A stretch of DNA of 64,000 nucleotides from Cryomorpha ignava (GTDB taxonomy: Bacteria > Bacteroidota > Bacteroidia > Flavobacteriales_D > Cryomorphaceae). The position numbers and the translations under genes were made by a program. The stretch lies in NCBI RefSeq assembly GCF_010686655.1, contig NZ_JAAGVY010000003.1, positions 141,357-205,356 of the forward strand, written 5' to 3'. Positions 1 to 8,705 of this stretch are shown one piece after another; position 1 is the first letter of the stretch, and each line of letters begins with the position of its first letter. A model generated the notes under the pieces. The model saw only the letters and a program-made list of their open reading frames with translations, ran no database searches and was not told the DNA's origin.

Positions 1-2
1 AT

Positions 3-392
3 GATGATTTTATTTACCCTGCTGTTACTATTGTAGAGCAATTAGAGAATGGCGATTTGCTTGTCGGTGGTGGTTTTAGTGAGTTTATGGGGCAAACACA
101 TCACAGCGTCGTAAAGCTTACGCAAGGTTTTGTTGGAGTAGAAGAAACTAAACAAAAAATTGATATTAAAACCTATCCCAACCCGGCAAGTGATAATCTA
201 CATATTTCTCTTCCAACAGGCAGAGCCATCAGTGGCAACATTTACAATGCCGTAGGGATGCAGGTCTTAGATTTTCCATTTGTTAATAGTCAAACACAAG
301 TTGATATTCGCAAACTCGAAGTGGGTATTTACTTTGTAAAAGTTCAATTGGAGAATGGGCAAATAGCATTTGGGAAGTTTATTAAACAGTAG
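3..392 (+). CDS. Partial secreted T9SS cargo protein, C-terminal end (delta-60-like repeat plus sorting domain)
   Basis: The reading frame is open to the left edge of the window, so only the C-terminal part is present. The first ~45 residues contain the pattern ENGDLLVGGGFSEFMG followed by VVKL. This resembles one blade of the DUF5122 (delta-60) beta-propeller repeat. A T9SS type A sorting domain follows, with YPNPASDNLHISLP, then VNSQTQVDIRKLEVG and GIYFVK. In this family the C-terminal domain directs the protein through the type IX secretion system and is then removed. The next gene begins 9 bp downstream and carries a nearly identical sorting domain. The internal TTG at position 57 is not a credible start. 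The propeller assignment rests on one repeat and is less sure than the sorting domain. Confidence 0.85.
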   Translation, partial: DDFIYPAVTIVEQLENGDLLVGGGFSEFMGQTHHSVVKLTQGFVGVEETKQKIDIKTYPNPASDNLHISLPTGRAISGNIYNAVGMQVLDFPFVNSQTQVDIRKLEVGIYFVKVQLENGQIAFGKFIKQ

Positions 393-401
393 AAATCAAA
401 A

Positions 402-1268
402 ATGATGAAATATTTAGCAATAATTATTCTTTTTTTTAGTCTTTCAAGAGCTGCTGCACAAAACGATTCTTTAATGCCAAATTTGACAGCGCATTATAGA
501 GTTCTTTGCTTTACTGATTCACCATGGGATGTTGAACAGGACATATTTTTTTCTAATCCCAATCCGGCTTATGACACCGTAGATGTTTACAACCAATATG
601 ATGAGCTGTACGCCAAACTATATATGGACACACTAAAAGTTTGGATTAAGAGAATAGATTATATTGATGATTGCTATGTTGGTTGGCCGGAAGATTTTAC
701 CAATGAATGGGAATTGCTTTATGATTTTGGACTTGAAGTGGGTGACACAGCGTATTCACCGTATTTCGATATAGGTATAATCACATCCATTGAAGAAATA
801 CAAGTTCAAGGTCAAATTCGTAAGAAGTTTATAATTAACGAAGGAATTAATGCTTACATACAAGGGATTGGTGACACACGACACCCGTTCTATCCTAAGA
901 TGTATATGTTTGAAAACAACTATAAAACATGTACATCTCAATTGAATTATATAGGCCCTTCACCAATTGATAGCATTACATTTTCACCCGATTGCAATGG
1001 CGAAATTCTATCTACAAGCCACATGGAATTAATAAATTTTAATATTTACCCCAACCCGGTAAGTGATAAATTACATATTTCGCTTCCGGCAGGTGTTGCT
1101 ATAAGTGGCAGCATATACAACGCCGTAGGGATGCAGGTGTTAGATTTTTCTTTTGTCAATAGTCAAACACAAGTAGATATTCGCAAACTCGAAGTCGGCA
1201 CTTACTTTGTAAAGATTGAATTAGAGAATGGCAAAGTGGGTATAAACAAGTTTGTGAAAACAAGATGA
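402..1268 (+). CDS. Secreted T9SS type A sorting domain protein, unknown function
   Basis: 288 residues. The N-terminus is a signal peptide (MMKYLAIIILFFSLSRAAAQ). A central region of ~180 residues has no domain I recognise. A type A sorting domain (YPNPVSDKLHISLP onward) ends the protein. The central region shares the pattern LYDFG-x(3)-GD and a later GIG motif with the gene at 3051, so the two are probably paralogues. The sorting domain is nearly the same as that of the upstream partial gene, at DNA as well as protein level. The first ATG is followed by a second Met codon, and either could be the start. Probably co-transcribed with the upstream gene. Function unknown; exported and probably surface-attached. 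Confidence 0.88.
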   Translation: MMKYLAIIILFFSLSRAAAQNDSLMPNLTAHYRVLCFTDSPWDVEQDIFFSNPNPAYDTVDVYNQYDELYAKLYMDTLKVWIKRIDYIDDCYVGWPEDFTNEWELLYDFGLEVGDTAYSPYFDIGIITSIEEIQVQGQIRKKFIINEGINAYIQGIGDTRHPFYPKMYMFENNYKTCTSQLNYIGPSPIDSITFSPDCNGEILSTSHMELINFNIYPNPVSDKLHISLPAGVAISGSIYNAVGMQVLDFSFVNSQTQVDIRKLEVGTYFVKIELENGKVGINKFVKTR

Positions 1269-1341
1269 ATGGAATTTTGAAGACGCAAAAAAGTGTAGAT
1301 TTTGTATTTTTAAAACATAATGAAACCAAATTCGTGAAAAC

Positions 1342-3000
1342 ATGAAACTTTCTATACTCATCCTTATTTCTTTATTTGCTGCTCAAGCAGTTGTTGGCCA
1401 AGATTGGCAACCCATTTACTTAAATGAAACTTTAAACTATCAATCCTCTGCCAGTCCGGATGAGCCAATCGGTGTATTTGCAAGCGATCTGTCCGAAAAT
1501 GCTGATTCGTCTGATGTTAGGTTAACACTCGATACCGATACTTTAGACGAATGTGACTGCGAGTCCATCTGTTTTCGCTTAAAAGCTGACTTTCTGCAAA
1601 GCAGTTTGGCCTATTTATCCGGTGGTGTTTTAGTGTTTCAAAATCCTGATACCTTTTACATCCATACACAAGCCAATACTGGCGATTCATGGGTTTTTGA
1701 GAGTGATAATGCAGGAAATGAAATTATGGCTACTGTGTCTTCGGCTACTGCAGTAGAGGTGCTAGGTCAAGAAGATAGCTTGAAGGTTATCTCGCTTGGA
1801 ACAGACGAGGAAATTCATTTATCAAAATTTCATGGTATTACAAAATGGATTAGCTCAACAGATACGCTTGTGCTAACTTCTATTCCTAAAAGAGAATTGG
1901 GAAGCGCTTATCTCACAAAAGCAGAAGTTTATGATTTTAATGTTGGAGATGTGTTTTGCTATGTTACGGATGATAAAGACTTTACTCCCAATGAAGGGCC
2001 TTCAACGGAAACAACCATAAAATACAGACGGATACTCCGATTTGAAGTCCTAAATATTTCAGAAAATGATAGTATAAGAGAAATAGAATTTTCTTTAAGT
2101 GGAATTCGGAAATCATTTAGTCAGTATAATTCCGGGCCTCCAAACATTTCACAGAGCTATTTTACTGATACTGTTCTTTCAATTATTAATCTCTCATCAC
2201 ATGAAAATATGTTTGAGTTGCCTTTGAATAAATATTGGTATCGCGGTGCATATATAAATCCGAATGAAGATTATTGGGCGATTGGTGAGCATGATGCCTT
2301 TTTTCAAGAATCTGAAGATCCCTTTATGGATCCTCAAAGTGCAAAAATGGTTCATTTAAATGCCGAAATGTTCAATGATCTGAAGATGTTGAGCTTCGGA
2401 ATGAAAAATGTTGATTTAGGATTTGATTCCGAAACTACTATTTTGGAACTTCTGGATATTGAAATGTATTTGGAAGCGAATAAAGATTTTATTACATATT
2501 GTGAGAATTGGCAAAATTATGAGGCAGACCCCTACATACCAGGTGATACACTGTATGATTTATTTGAATCTTACAGAGATGACTTTAAAATGAGTGCTGA
2601 AGGTATTGGTGTCGTGGTTTATTATGGACAGTTCATGTATAGCATCGGACCTATAGCTACTTTTAAATCATTCTTAACCGGGTACAAAAAGGGAGAAGAA
2701 ACCTATGGTTATGTACCCGAGATAATAGACCTTATTTCTGTGGGAACTGCTGACCTTTCTGCCCCTATCAACTTTTCGGTATTTCCGAATCCAGCGACCA
2801 GCTCTATTCAAGTGGCTTTGCCATCATCAGAATCCGGTCAATTAGAAATTTTCGATATTTCGGGTAGAGTGCTGTTTACAATGCCACTTAATTCTGAAAG
2901 AGTAGAAATGGATATCAATCAATATCCACCTGGTGTTTACCTTATTCGTGTAGAAACTCAAAATGGAATTGGCGTCAAGAAGATTGTTGTTTCACGTTAA
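1342..3000 (+). CDS. Secreted T9SS type A sorting domain protein, unknown function
   Basis: 552 residues starting with a clear signal peptide (MKLSILILISLFAAQAVVGQ). The body is rich in Asp, Glu, Ser and Thr, as is common in exported Bacteroidota proteins, and has no domain I can name. Residues ~55-60 have a Cys-containing stretch (DECDCESICF). The C-terminal ~75 residues are a type A sorting domain (FPNPATSSIQVALP, then GVYLIRVET). It is the third of four tandem cargo genes on the same strand, 73 bp after the previous stop. Secretion through T9SS is well supported by the two ends of the protein; the role of the middle is not known. Confidence 0.87.
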   Translation: MKLSILILISLFAAQAVVGQDWQPIYLNETLNYQSSASPDEPIGVFASDLSENADSSDVRLTLDTDTLDECDCESICFRLKADFLQSSLAYLSGGVLVFQNPDTFYIHTQANTGDSWVFESDNAGNEIMATVSSATAVEVLGQEDSLKVISLGTDEEIHLSKFHGITKWISSTDTLVLTSIPKRELGSAYLTKAEVYDFNVGDVFCYVTDDKDFTPNEGPSTETTIKYRRILRFEVLNISENDSIREIEFSLSGIRKSFSQYNSGPPNISQSYFTDTVLSIINLSSHENMFELPLNKYWYRGAYINPNEDYWAIGEHDAFFQESEDPFMDPQSAKMVHLNAEMFNDLKMLSFGMKNVDLGFDSETTILELLDIEMYLEANKDFITYCENWQNYEADPYIPGDTLYDLFESYRDDFKMSAEGIGVVVYYGQFMYSIGPIATFKSFLTGYKKGEETYGYVPEIIDLISVGTADLSAPINFSVFPNPATSSIQVALPSSESGQLEIFDISGRVLFTMPLNSERVEMDINQYPPGVYLIRVETQNGIGVKKIVVSR

Positions 3001-3050
3001 GATGAATTAAGCAAATAGTGTATTAGTAACACTTATAAAGACATTACGAA

Positions 3051-3995
3051 ATGAAAATCCGATATCCATTACTCCTTATTCTATTGTTAATGGCCGTTGG
3101 TGCCCAAGCACAAACTGCGCTACTACAACAAGGCAATCAATGGTATTATAACGTGTATTGCCTTATAATGCCAAATTGTGGATATACCAATTACAGTGTG
3201 GGGCAAGACACACTTATAAATGACGTATCGGGAACTATAGTCCATGAAAGTTCGCTTCAAGAATTGGCAACGGAACCTGAATCTGAAATTATTATTCTTC
3301 GGCAATCAAATGATACGGTTTTCAAGTATTCACCGGAAGCCCAAGTGTGGCATACACTATATGACTTTGGCGCTCAGCCCGGCGATATTTGGGATATACA
3401 ATCTGAGACCTACGTAGGTTACGGAGAGGAAGATCAGCCCGAAACATTCAGAATAACGGTAGATTCTATCGATCAAATAGTTATTGGTCAAAATACGCAT
3501 CGGGTAATCTACACCTCGGCCTGGAGTGATGGCATCGTACCCAGCGATTTTCACTTCGGTAATAATGGCGGTCGAATCATTGAAGGTATCGGACCGGTTG
3601 ATCAGGCGCATGGGCTCATTGGTCAAAGTGTTTTTGAGATGTTACCGCTACAGAATCCGAGTTTTGCGTGCTTCCTGAACAATGATGAATTAATTTGGGG
3701 AAGTGACAGCAGTCCGTGTAATGCGCTTTCGGTAGAAGGGATGAAACCAAGCTTAGCCAAACTTAACATCTATCCCAACCCTGCATTTGAAAGTTTTCAA
3801 ATTGAATTACCGGATAAATCTGCCGTTTTACAATTTTACACTACTGATCATAAATTACAAAAGATCGTTGAACTCAGCGGAAGATTTCAACATACATCTA
3901 TCTCGCTTGAAGGCTTGACACCCGGTTTTTACATTATACGCCTCATCGATCAAGATGGTAAAGTTATGGGTTACAACAAGATGGTGAAATTATAG
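3051..3995 (+). CDS. Secreted T9SS type A sorting domain protein, paralogue of the gene at 402
   Basis: 314 residues with a signal peptide (MKIRYPLLLILLLMAVGAQAQ). The mature part begins with QQGNQWYYN and contains LYDFGAQPGD and IIEGIGPVD, which match the layout of the protein at 402-1268. The C-terminal sorting domain has IYPNPAFESFQIELP and ends GFYIIRLIDQDGK. The family is unnamed to me. Secreted proteins of this layout are common in Flavobacteriales and are usually annotated only by their sorting domain. Last gene of the tandem cargo group; the next gene is on the opposite strand, ending 72 bp away. Confidence 0.87.
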   Translation: MKIRYPLLLILLLMAVGAQAQTALLQQGNQWYYNVYCLIMPNCGYTNYSVGQDTLINDVSGTIVHESSLQELATEPESEIIILRQSNDTVFKYSPEAQVWHTLYDFGAQPGDIWDIQSETYVGYGEEDQPETFRITVDSIDQIVIGQNTHRVIYTSAWSDGIVPSDFHFGNNGGRIIEGIGPVDQAHGLIGQSVFEMLPLQNPSFACFLNNDELIWGSDSSPCNALSVEGMKPSLAKLNIYPNPAFESFQIELPDKSAVLQFYTTDHKLQKIVELSGRFQHTSISLEGLTPGFYIIRLIDQDGKVMGYNKMVKL

Positions 3996-4066
3996 GATAG
4001 CTTTATTTCTCCTAAGCTGCAAGTTCTTAAAAGTGAAGGTCGAAATTTTGAAATCATTTCGGTAAG

Positions 4067-4408
4067 TTACAAATGCTTTCGGACTGTTGACTTCTTAATT
4101 CTACGCGTATTCTCAGTAACTTTTTGAACTTTAGTATTTTCTAAAGAGAGCAAGGAAATATCAAGTGCTTTTTCTATTTCTACAAGTGTATCGACAGTAA
4201 AGTTATGTGTTCCTGAAAGCCATTTGGTTATTACAGATGGGTTTTTTTGACCTACAGCTTCCATAAAATCTTTATTGTTCCACTTCTTACTTTTGAGAAC
4301 TTTAAATATTCTGGAAGCAAGTATCATTTTAGCGTCAGTCTTTGCCTGATCTATTGGCGATATTTCCGCTAATAATTCAGCTAGTATATTTTTTTTTGTA
4401 TTATTCAT
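4067..4408 (-). CDS. XRE-family helix-turn-helix antitoxin
   Basis: 113 residues from the ATG at 4408; a TTG-initiated extension to 4432 is possible but would overlap the preceding toxin remnant. A helix-turn-helix covers residues ~45-90, with KDFMEAVGQKNPSVITKWLSG and then FTVDTLVEIEKALDISLL. The C-terminus is a basic tail. It lies 13 bp after the stop of a degraded RelE-like toxin gene in the same direction. This toxin-first order is that of HigBA-type modules. The antitoxin frame is intact. By analogy it would repress its own promoter, and a 24-bp palindrome sits at the promoter (4939-4962). The toxin partner is no longer functional, so its present role may be only DNA binding. Confidence 0.8.
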   Translation of the reverse strand: MNNTKKNILAELLAEISPIDQAKTDAKMILASRIFKVLKSKKWNNKDFMEAVGQKNPSVITKWLSGTHNFTVDTLVEIEKALDISLLSLENTKVQKVTENTRRIKKSTVRKHL

Positions 4409-4421
4409 TGCCGCATTTTTA

Positions 4422-4916
4422 TTATATATCAATGTCTATATCAAATTCGAAATCTCCTTCAAGCTCAATTGCGTTATCAGAAAAAGCCAACTCTTTATAT
4501 CGCATTAGCTCTCCCATGTGCGTTGAAATAGATCGAAGAAAGTAATTTGTGTTTTGAAGCATATCATCTTTTTGTAAAGAACGTATGGATTTCGATTTAA
4601 AACCTCCACTTCCAACTATAAGTACACCTTTTCCGAATCTAATACAATAGAGGCGAAGGTTGCTATTAGGTTTGTCGTAAAGAGCTCTCCTGGTTTTCCT
4701 TCTTTTGTTTTAAAGAAATACTCCTCTGCTCCCTATCGATTTTAAACGTTTTAGTATATCAATGGTTTCATTTTTAAACTTTTACGTAAATTCTTCTAAA
4801 AATAATTCCAGTAGACTATCTTTTAGAAAATCATCATTTTCATCTGCAAGAATGATCGAGTAGATTGATGCTTTTTTCCCACTGAGCAATTTAATTTTAA
4901 CGAGTTTGCATTTCAT
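4422..4916 (-). pseudogene. Decayed RelE-like toxin gene of a toxin-antitoxin pair
   Basis: Reading on the minus strand from the ATG at 4916 gives MKCKLVKIKLLSGKK and on to LEEFT, then an in-frame TAA at 4784-4782. After the stop the same frame continues with a plausible sequence (KFKNETIDILKRLKSIG). The frame is then lost for a short stretch, where another frame reads AEEYFFKTKEGKPGE. It returns with LYDKPNSNLRLYCIRFGKG, KSIRSLQKDD and a final acidic tail to the TAA at 4422. The pieces together resemble a family of small proteins encoded beside XRE antitoxins in Bacteroidota, probably RelE/ParE-like. At least one nonsense mutation and two frame changes make it non-functional as sequenced. 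The family name is from memory; the disruptions are seen directly. Confidence 0.75.
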
Positions 4917-4928
4917 TTTGATATTGTA

Positions 4929-4962
4929 CAAATGTAGATAATTTCACTTAAAAGTGAAATTA
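4929..4962 (-). promoter_or_regulatory. Promoter -7 element and 24-bp palindromic operator of the toxin-antitoxin locus
   Basis: On the minus strand, TACATTTG (4936-4929) matches the Bacteroidota -7 consensus TAnnTTTG and lies 12 bp before the toxin-remnant ATG. Immediately upstream, 4939-4962 is a perfect inverted repeat, TAATTTCACTT-AA-AAGTGAAATTA (11-bp arms, 2-bp centre). It sits where bound antitoxin would block RNA polymerase. Assignment as the antitoxin's operator is inference from position and symmetry. Confidence 0.6.
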
Positions 4963-5412
4963 AAAATCAAAATTTGAACTTTATTAACTACTTAATGAGT
5001 TGGTAGGAGGTTCAAAATTATAAAATTAAGCAGATACATGCGTCATTTTTCGAAAATGTAGGAATAGTTTTGGATTCTGCAATATGCCTCTCAAATATCT
5101 ATAAACTAATTAGATTAAGGGAATTCAGAGATTTGTTTGCATATTATATAGTTTCGCTGATAATATCCCACTTTATGATTCGAAAGTCGATATTATTATA
5201 ACTTAAGTGGTGTTGTGAGCCAATCAAAACCTGCTGTAGAAGCGGGTTTATTTCTGAATTTCGGAATGAAACTTTATTCATGTTTAAAATATTTTTTTCC
5301 AAATGAAATGCCACCTGTATAATTTGCACTTGAGAAATTATTCTAAAGAGAATTGCGCAAAAAAATAGTATATCCACCTTTTCAAATTTAGGGATAGTAT
5401 ATGTAGTTGAAC
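4963..5412. other. Gene-free stretch between the TA locus and mgsA
   Basis: About 450 bp of AT-rich sequence with no convincing gene. A reading frame on the minus strand (5144-5512) overlaps the start of mgsA and has no family features. A short hairpin (AACCTGCT/AGCGGGTT with one wobble) lies at about 5227-5250 and could be a weak terminator for minus-strand transcripts. Nothing else is supportable. Confidence 0.4.
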
Positions 5413-5420
5413 TATATTTG
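5413..5420 (+). promoter_or_regulatory. Candidate -7 promoter element for mgsA
   Basis: TATATTTG fits the Bacteroidota -7 consensus TAnnTTTG, 68 bp upstream of the mgsA ATG. I see no clear -33 TTG at the usual distance, so this is only a candidate. It would serve the mgsA-fbaA-pgi group. Confidence 0.4.
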
Positions 5421-5488
5421 GCCGTGGAGATTGGATAGCCTTGAGGAATAAAGAGGCATGAAGATAATCGAATTAAAATGAAAAAAAC

Positions 5489-5860
5489 ATGAAACTCGCC
5501 ATAATTGCACACGATGGAAAAAAAGCCGAAATGGTTCGTTTTCTAACAGATCATCATGAATTTTTACAACGCAACGATGTACAACTGGTAGCTACAGGTA
5601 CCACCGGAATGCACGTAGAGCGCGCAGGACTCGACGTGCAAAAAGTAGCTTCAGGGCCGCGTGGTGGCGATGCGCAAATAGCGGCAATGGTTACAGAAGG
5701 TGCCATAACAGCAGTGTTCTTTTTTCGTGATCCCCTTGATCGACACCCCCATGAGCCCGATATTGCCATGCTTATGCGGATATGTGATGTGCATAATGTA
5801 CCTTTGGCAACCAACCCGGCCACGGCCGAATTGATAATAAAAGGATTTGAACAACCGTAA
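5489..5860 (+). CDS. mgsA: Methylglyoxal synthase
   Basis: 123 residues, somewhat shorter than the ~150-residue E. coli enzyme because the C-terminal tail is missing. The enzyme turns dihydroxyacetone phosphate into methylglyoxal and phosphate, a bypass of lower glycolysis. Family motifs are present: IIAHDGKK near the N-terminus (His8, Asp9), ATGTTG (35-40) for phosphate binding, SGPRGGD (55-61) with the catalytic-type Asp61, and FFRDPLDRHPHEPD (78-91) with Asp81 and His88. It is followed after 11 bp by fbaA, whose product makes dihydroxyacetone phosphate, and then by pgi, so the three probably form an operon. The cytoplasmic location follows from the family. Confidence 0.95.
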   Translation: MKLAIIAHDGKKAEMVRFLTDHHEFLQRNDVQLVATGTTGMHVERAGLDVQKVASGPRGGDAQIAAMVTEGAITAVFFFRDPLDRHPHEPDIAMLMRICDVHNVPLATNPATAELIIKGFEQP

Positions 5861-5871
5861 AAATAGTTAAG

Positions 5872-6942
5872 ATGAATAAGAAATTTCGTTCAGGAGTGCT
5901 TCATGGTCAAGAAGTTACCGATCTGCTAAATTATGCCAACCAAAATGATTTTGCACTGCCCGCCGTTAATGTCATTGGAACCAATTCTGTAAATGCTGTT
6001 TTGGAAACTGCCCGCGACCTCAACTCACCGGTTATGATTCAATTTTCGAATGGAGGTGCACACTTTTTTGCCGGAAAAGGCCTTAGCAATGAAAACCAAA
6101 AAGCCGCTGTAGCAGGCGGTGTGAGCGGTGCGCTTCACGTACACGAAATGGCAAAAGCATACGGTGTGCCAGTAGTATTGCATACAGATCATGCTGCCAA
6201 AAAACTCCTTCCGTGGATTGACGGATTACTCGATGCCGGCGAAGCTTATTACAAGAAAAACGGCCAGCCGCTTTACAGCTCGCACATGCTTGATCTTAGC
6301 GAAGAGCCCATTGAAGAAAACATTGAAACCAGTGCACGCTATTTTGAACGCATGAACAAAATGGGCATGACTCTAGAAATAGAACTTGGTGTAACAGGCG
6401 GTGAAGAAGATGGCGTGGACAATTCAGATGTGGATAGCTCAAAGCTTTATACACAGCCCGAAGAAGTGGCTTATGCTTACGAAAAGCTAAAAGCTATTTC
6501 AGATAATTTTACGATTGCCGCCGCTTTTGGAAATGTACACGGAGTTTACAAACCCGGAAACGTTTCGCTGAAACCCATTATTCTTAAAAATTCGCAAGAT
6601 TATATTATCAAGAAATTCAATACCGGTGAGCAGCCTGTAAACTTTGTTTTTCACGGTGGTAGCGGTTCTTCGCAAGCCGAAATCCGCGAAGCAATATCTT
6701 ATGGTGCCATTAAAATGAATATCGATACCGACATGCAATGGGCATATTGGGATGGCGTAAAGAATTACTACAAATCAAATGAAGGATTTTTGCAATCGCA
6801 AATCGGAAATCCTGATGGCGATGACAAACCGAATAAGAAATACTACGATCCACGCGTGTGGTTGCGCAAAGGCGAAGAGACTTTTGTTCAACGACTTAAA
6901 CAAGCCTTTGAAGATTTGAATTGCGTAAATAAAAACGCTTAA
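5872..6942 (+). CDS. fbaA: Fructose-bisphosphate aldolase, class II (zinc-dependent)
   Basis: 356 residues, the usual length of class IIA aldolase (E. coli FbaA has ~359). It cleaves fructose 1,6-bisphosphate to dihydroxyacetone phosphate and glyceraldehyde 3-phosphate. The signature VVLHTDHAAKKLLPWID (about residues 101-117) holds the catalytic Asp106 and the zinc ligand His107. SSHMLDLSEE and FHGGSGSS are the expected second signature and phosphate-binding loop. A third zinc ligand lies in AFGNVHGVYKPGN. It stands between mgsA and pgi, with 11 and 15 bp spacers. Confidence 0.97.
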   Translation: MNKKFRSGVLHGQEVTDLLNYANQNDFALPAVNVIGTNSVNAVLETARDLNSPVMIQFSNGGAHFFAGKGLSNENQKAAVAGGVSGALHVHEMAKAYGVPVVLHTDHAAKKLLPWIDGLLDAGEAYYKKNGQPLYSSHMLDLSEEPIEENIETSARYFERMNKMGMTLEIELGVTGGEEDGVDNSDVDSSKLYTQPEEVAYAYEKLKAISDNFTIAAAFGNVHGVYKPGNVSLKPIILKNSQDYIIKKFNTGEQPVNFVFHGGSGSSQAEIREAISYGAIKMNIDTDMQWAYWDGVKNYYKSNEGFLQSQIGNPDGDDKPNKKYYDPRVWLRKGEETFVQRLKQAFEDLNCVNKNA

Positions 6943-6957
6943 TCTTCTTCGATTTTT

Positions 6958-8601
6958 ATGCTGCCCAAAGTTTCCTTTGCCGATACGGACTCATATAAGA
7001 TTTTAAAAGATCATGCCGCGCGCATGAATAATATTTCCATGCGCCAGCTTTTTAAGCAAGATCAAGATAGGTTTAAAAAGCTTACTTCATGCTTTGAAAA
7101 TATTCTGCTTGATTATAGCAAGAATAAAATAGATGATGCGGTGATGAGCACTCTTACTGATTTGGCAAAAGAGTGCAAACTCAATGAGGCCATTGAAGCA
7201 ATGTTTTCGGGAGCGGAAATCAATGAAACAGAGGGCAGAGCTGTTTTGCATACGGCACTCCGTACGCAAAGTGATGCCCCAATTATAATTGACGGCGAGA
7301 ATATTATTCCTGAAATACGTGCGGTTCAAAGCCAAATGAAATCCTTTTCTGAAAAGGTGATTTCTGGGCAGTGGAAAGGATTTACGGGTAAACCAATCCA
7401 GCACATTGTAAACATTGGAATTGGCGGATCTGACCTTGGGCCGGTCATGGTTACCGAAGCGCTCAAAGCGTATTCAAATCATCTAAAACTGCACTTTGTA
7501 AGCAATGTTGACGCAACGCATATTGCTGAAGCCTTTAAACTTATAGATCCTGAAACCACGCTTTTCATCATTGCTTCCAAAACTTTTACCACACAGGAAA
7601 CAATGACCAATGCGCACACAGCCCGAAAGTGGTTTTTGGAAAATGGTGGTTCTGAAAAAGATATTGAACAGCATTTCATTGCACTTTCTACCAATGTGGA
7701 AGCTGTGCAGAAATTTGGTATTCACCCCGATAACATGTTCCGCTTTTGGGATTGGGTAGGAGGGCGGTATTCGCTTTGGTCGGCTATTGGACTTTCCATT
7801 TCGCTGGCTATTGGTTATGATAATTTTTCGGATTTGCTGAAAGGTGCTGCCGCAATGGATACCCATTTTCGCGAAAAGCGCACGGCAAGTATGCCAGCCG
7901 TTTTGGCCTTGCTCGGAATCTGGTACAATAATTTTTTCGATGCTCAAAGTCAGGCTATTTTGCCTTACGATCAGTACATGCACAGATTTGCCGCCTATTT
8001 TCAGCAGGGCGATATGGAGAGTAATGGAAAGTCTGTTGATAGAAACGGAAAAACAGTCTCTTATCAAACCGGTCCGATTATTTGGGGAGAGCCCGGCACC
8101 AATGGGCAGCACGCATTTTATCAGCTTATTCATCAGGGTACGAAGTTCATTCCCTGCGATTTTATTGCACCGGCTCAAAGTCAAAATCCCATCGGCAATC
8201 ACCACGTAAAGTTAATGGCAAACTTCTTTGCCCAAACAGAAGCTTTAATGAATGGCAAAACATCGGCGGAAGCCAAAACCGACCTTGAAGCAGCAGGAAA
8301 ATCACCCAAAGAAATAGAAGAGCTATTGCCACACAAGGTTTTTGAGGGTGACAATCCCACAAATTCTATTCTTGTTAAGAAAATAAATCCCCATACCCTC
8401 GGTAGCCTTATAGCCATGTACGAACACAAAATTTTCGTGCAGGGTGTTATTTGGAATGTGTACAGCTTTGACCAATGGGGCGTAGAGCTTGGAAAAGTGC
8501 TGGCTCAAAAAATTCTTCCAGAACTCGAATCATCCGAGCTGGTAAATTCGCACGATGCGAGTACAAATGGACTTATCAATGCCTTTAAGGCAATGCGCTA
8601 A
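6958..8601 (+). CDS. pgi: Glucose-6-phosphate isomerase
   Basis: 547 residues, full length for the long (eukaryote/E. coli-type) PGI. It interconverts glucose 6-phosphate and fructose 6-phosphate. Motifs: [11 protein letters not shown] near residue 155, [11 protein letters not shown] near 360, and the PGI signature [18 protein letters not shown] near 380 with the catalytic His of the family. The start ATG follows fbaA by 15 bp; no other start is as good. Together with fbaA and gap elsewhere in the window it shows a standard Embden-Meyerhof route. Confidence 0.97.
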   Translation: MLPKVSFADTDSYKILKDHAARMNNISMRQLFKQDQDRFKKLTSCFENILLDYSKNKIDDAVMSTLTDLAKECKLNEAIEAMFSGAEINETEGRAVLHTALRTQSDAPIIIDGENIIPEIRAVQSQMKSFSEKVISGQWKGFTGKPIQHIVNIGIGGSDLGPVMVTEALKAYSNHLKLHFVSNVDATHIAEAFKLIDPETTLFIIASKTFTTQETMTNAHTARKWFLENGGSEKDIEQHFIALSTNVEAVQKFGIHPDNMFRFWDWVGGRYSLWSAIGLSISLAIGYDNFSDLLKGAAAMDTHFREKRTASMPAVLALLGIWYNNFFDAQSQAILPYDQYMHRFAAYFQQGDMESNGKSVDRNGKTVSYQTGPIIWGEPGTNGQHAFYQLIHQGTKFIPCDFIAPAQSQNPIGNHHVKLMANFFAQTEALMNGKTSAEAKTDLEAAGKSPKEIEELLPHKVFEGDNPTNSILVKKINPHTLGSLIAMYEHKIFVQGVIWNVYSFDQWGVELGKVLAQKILPELESSELVNSHDASTNGLINAFKAMR

Positions 8602-8705
8602 GTATCGTTTATCACCATTTTTGAAACAAGTTTTTTGTTAAGGTCGTATGAAATTGCGAAACCTTGCACGTCGAAAGACAAGCTAAGAAACGAAAAACTA
8701 AAACG

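Noticed and set aside
5144..5512. 122-codon frame on the minus strand before mgsA
   Set aside because: It overlaps the mgsA start, has no family features, and its composition looks like non-coding AT-rich sequence.
7483..8205. 240-codon frame antisense to pgi
   Set aside because: It lies wholly within pgi on the other strand and shows no domain; pgi itself is certain.
8664..8705. Upstream start for the GDFExW secreted protein
   Set aside because: It would place a charged 14-residue stretch before an otherwise ideal signal peptide.
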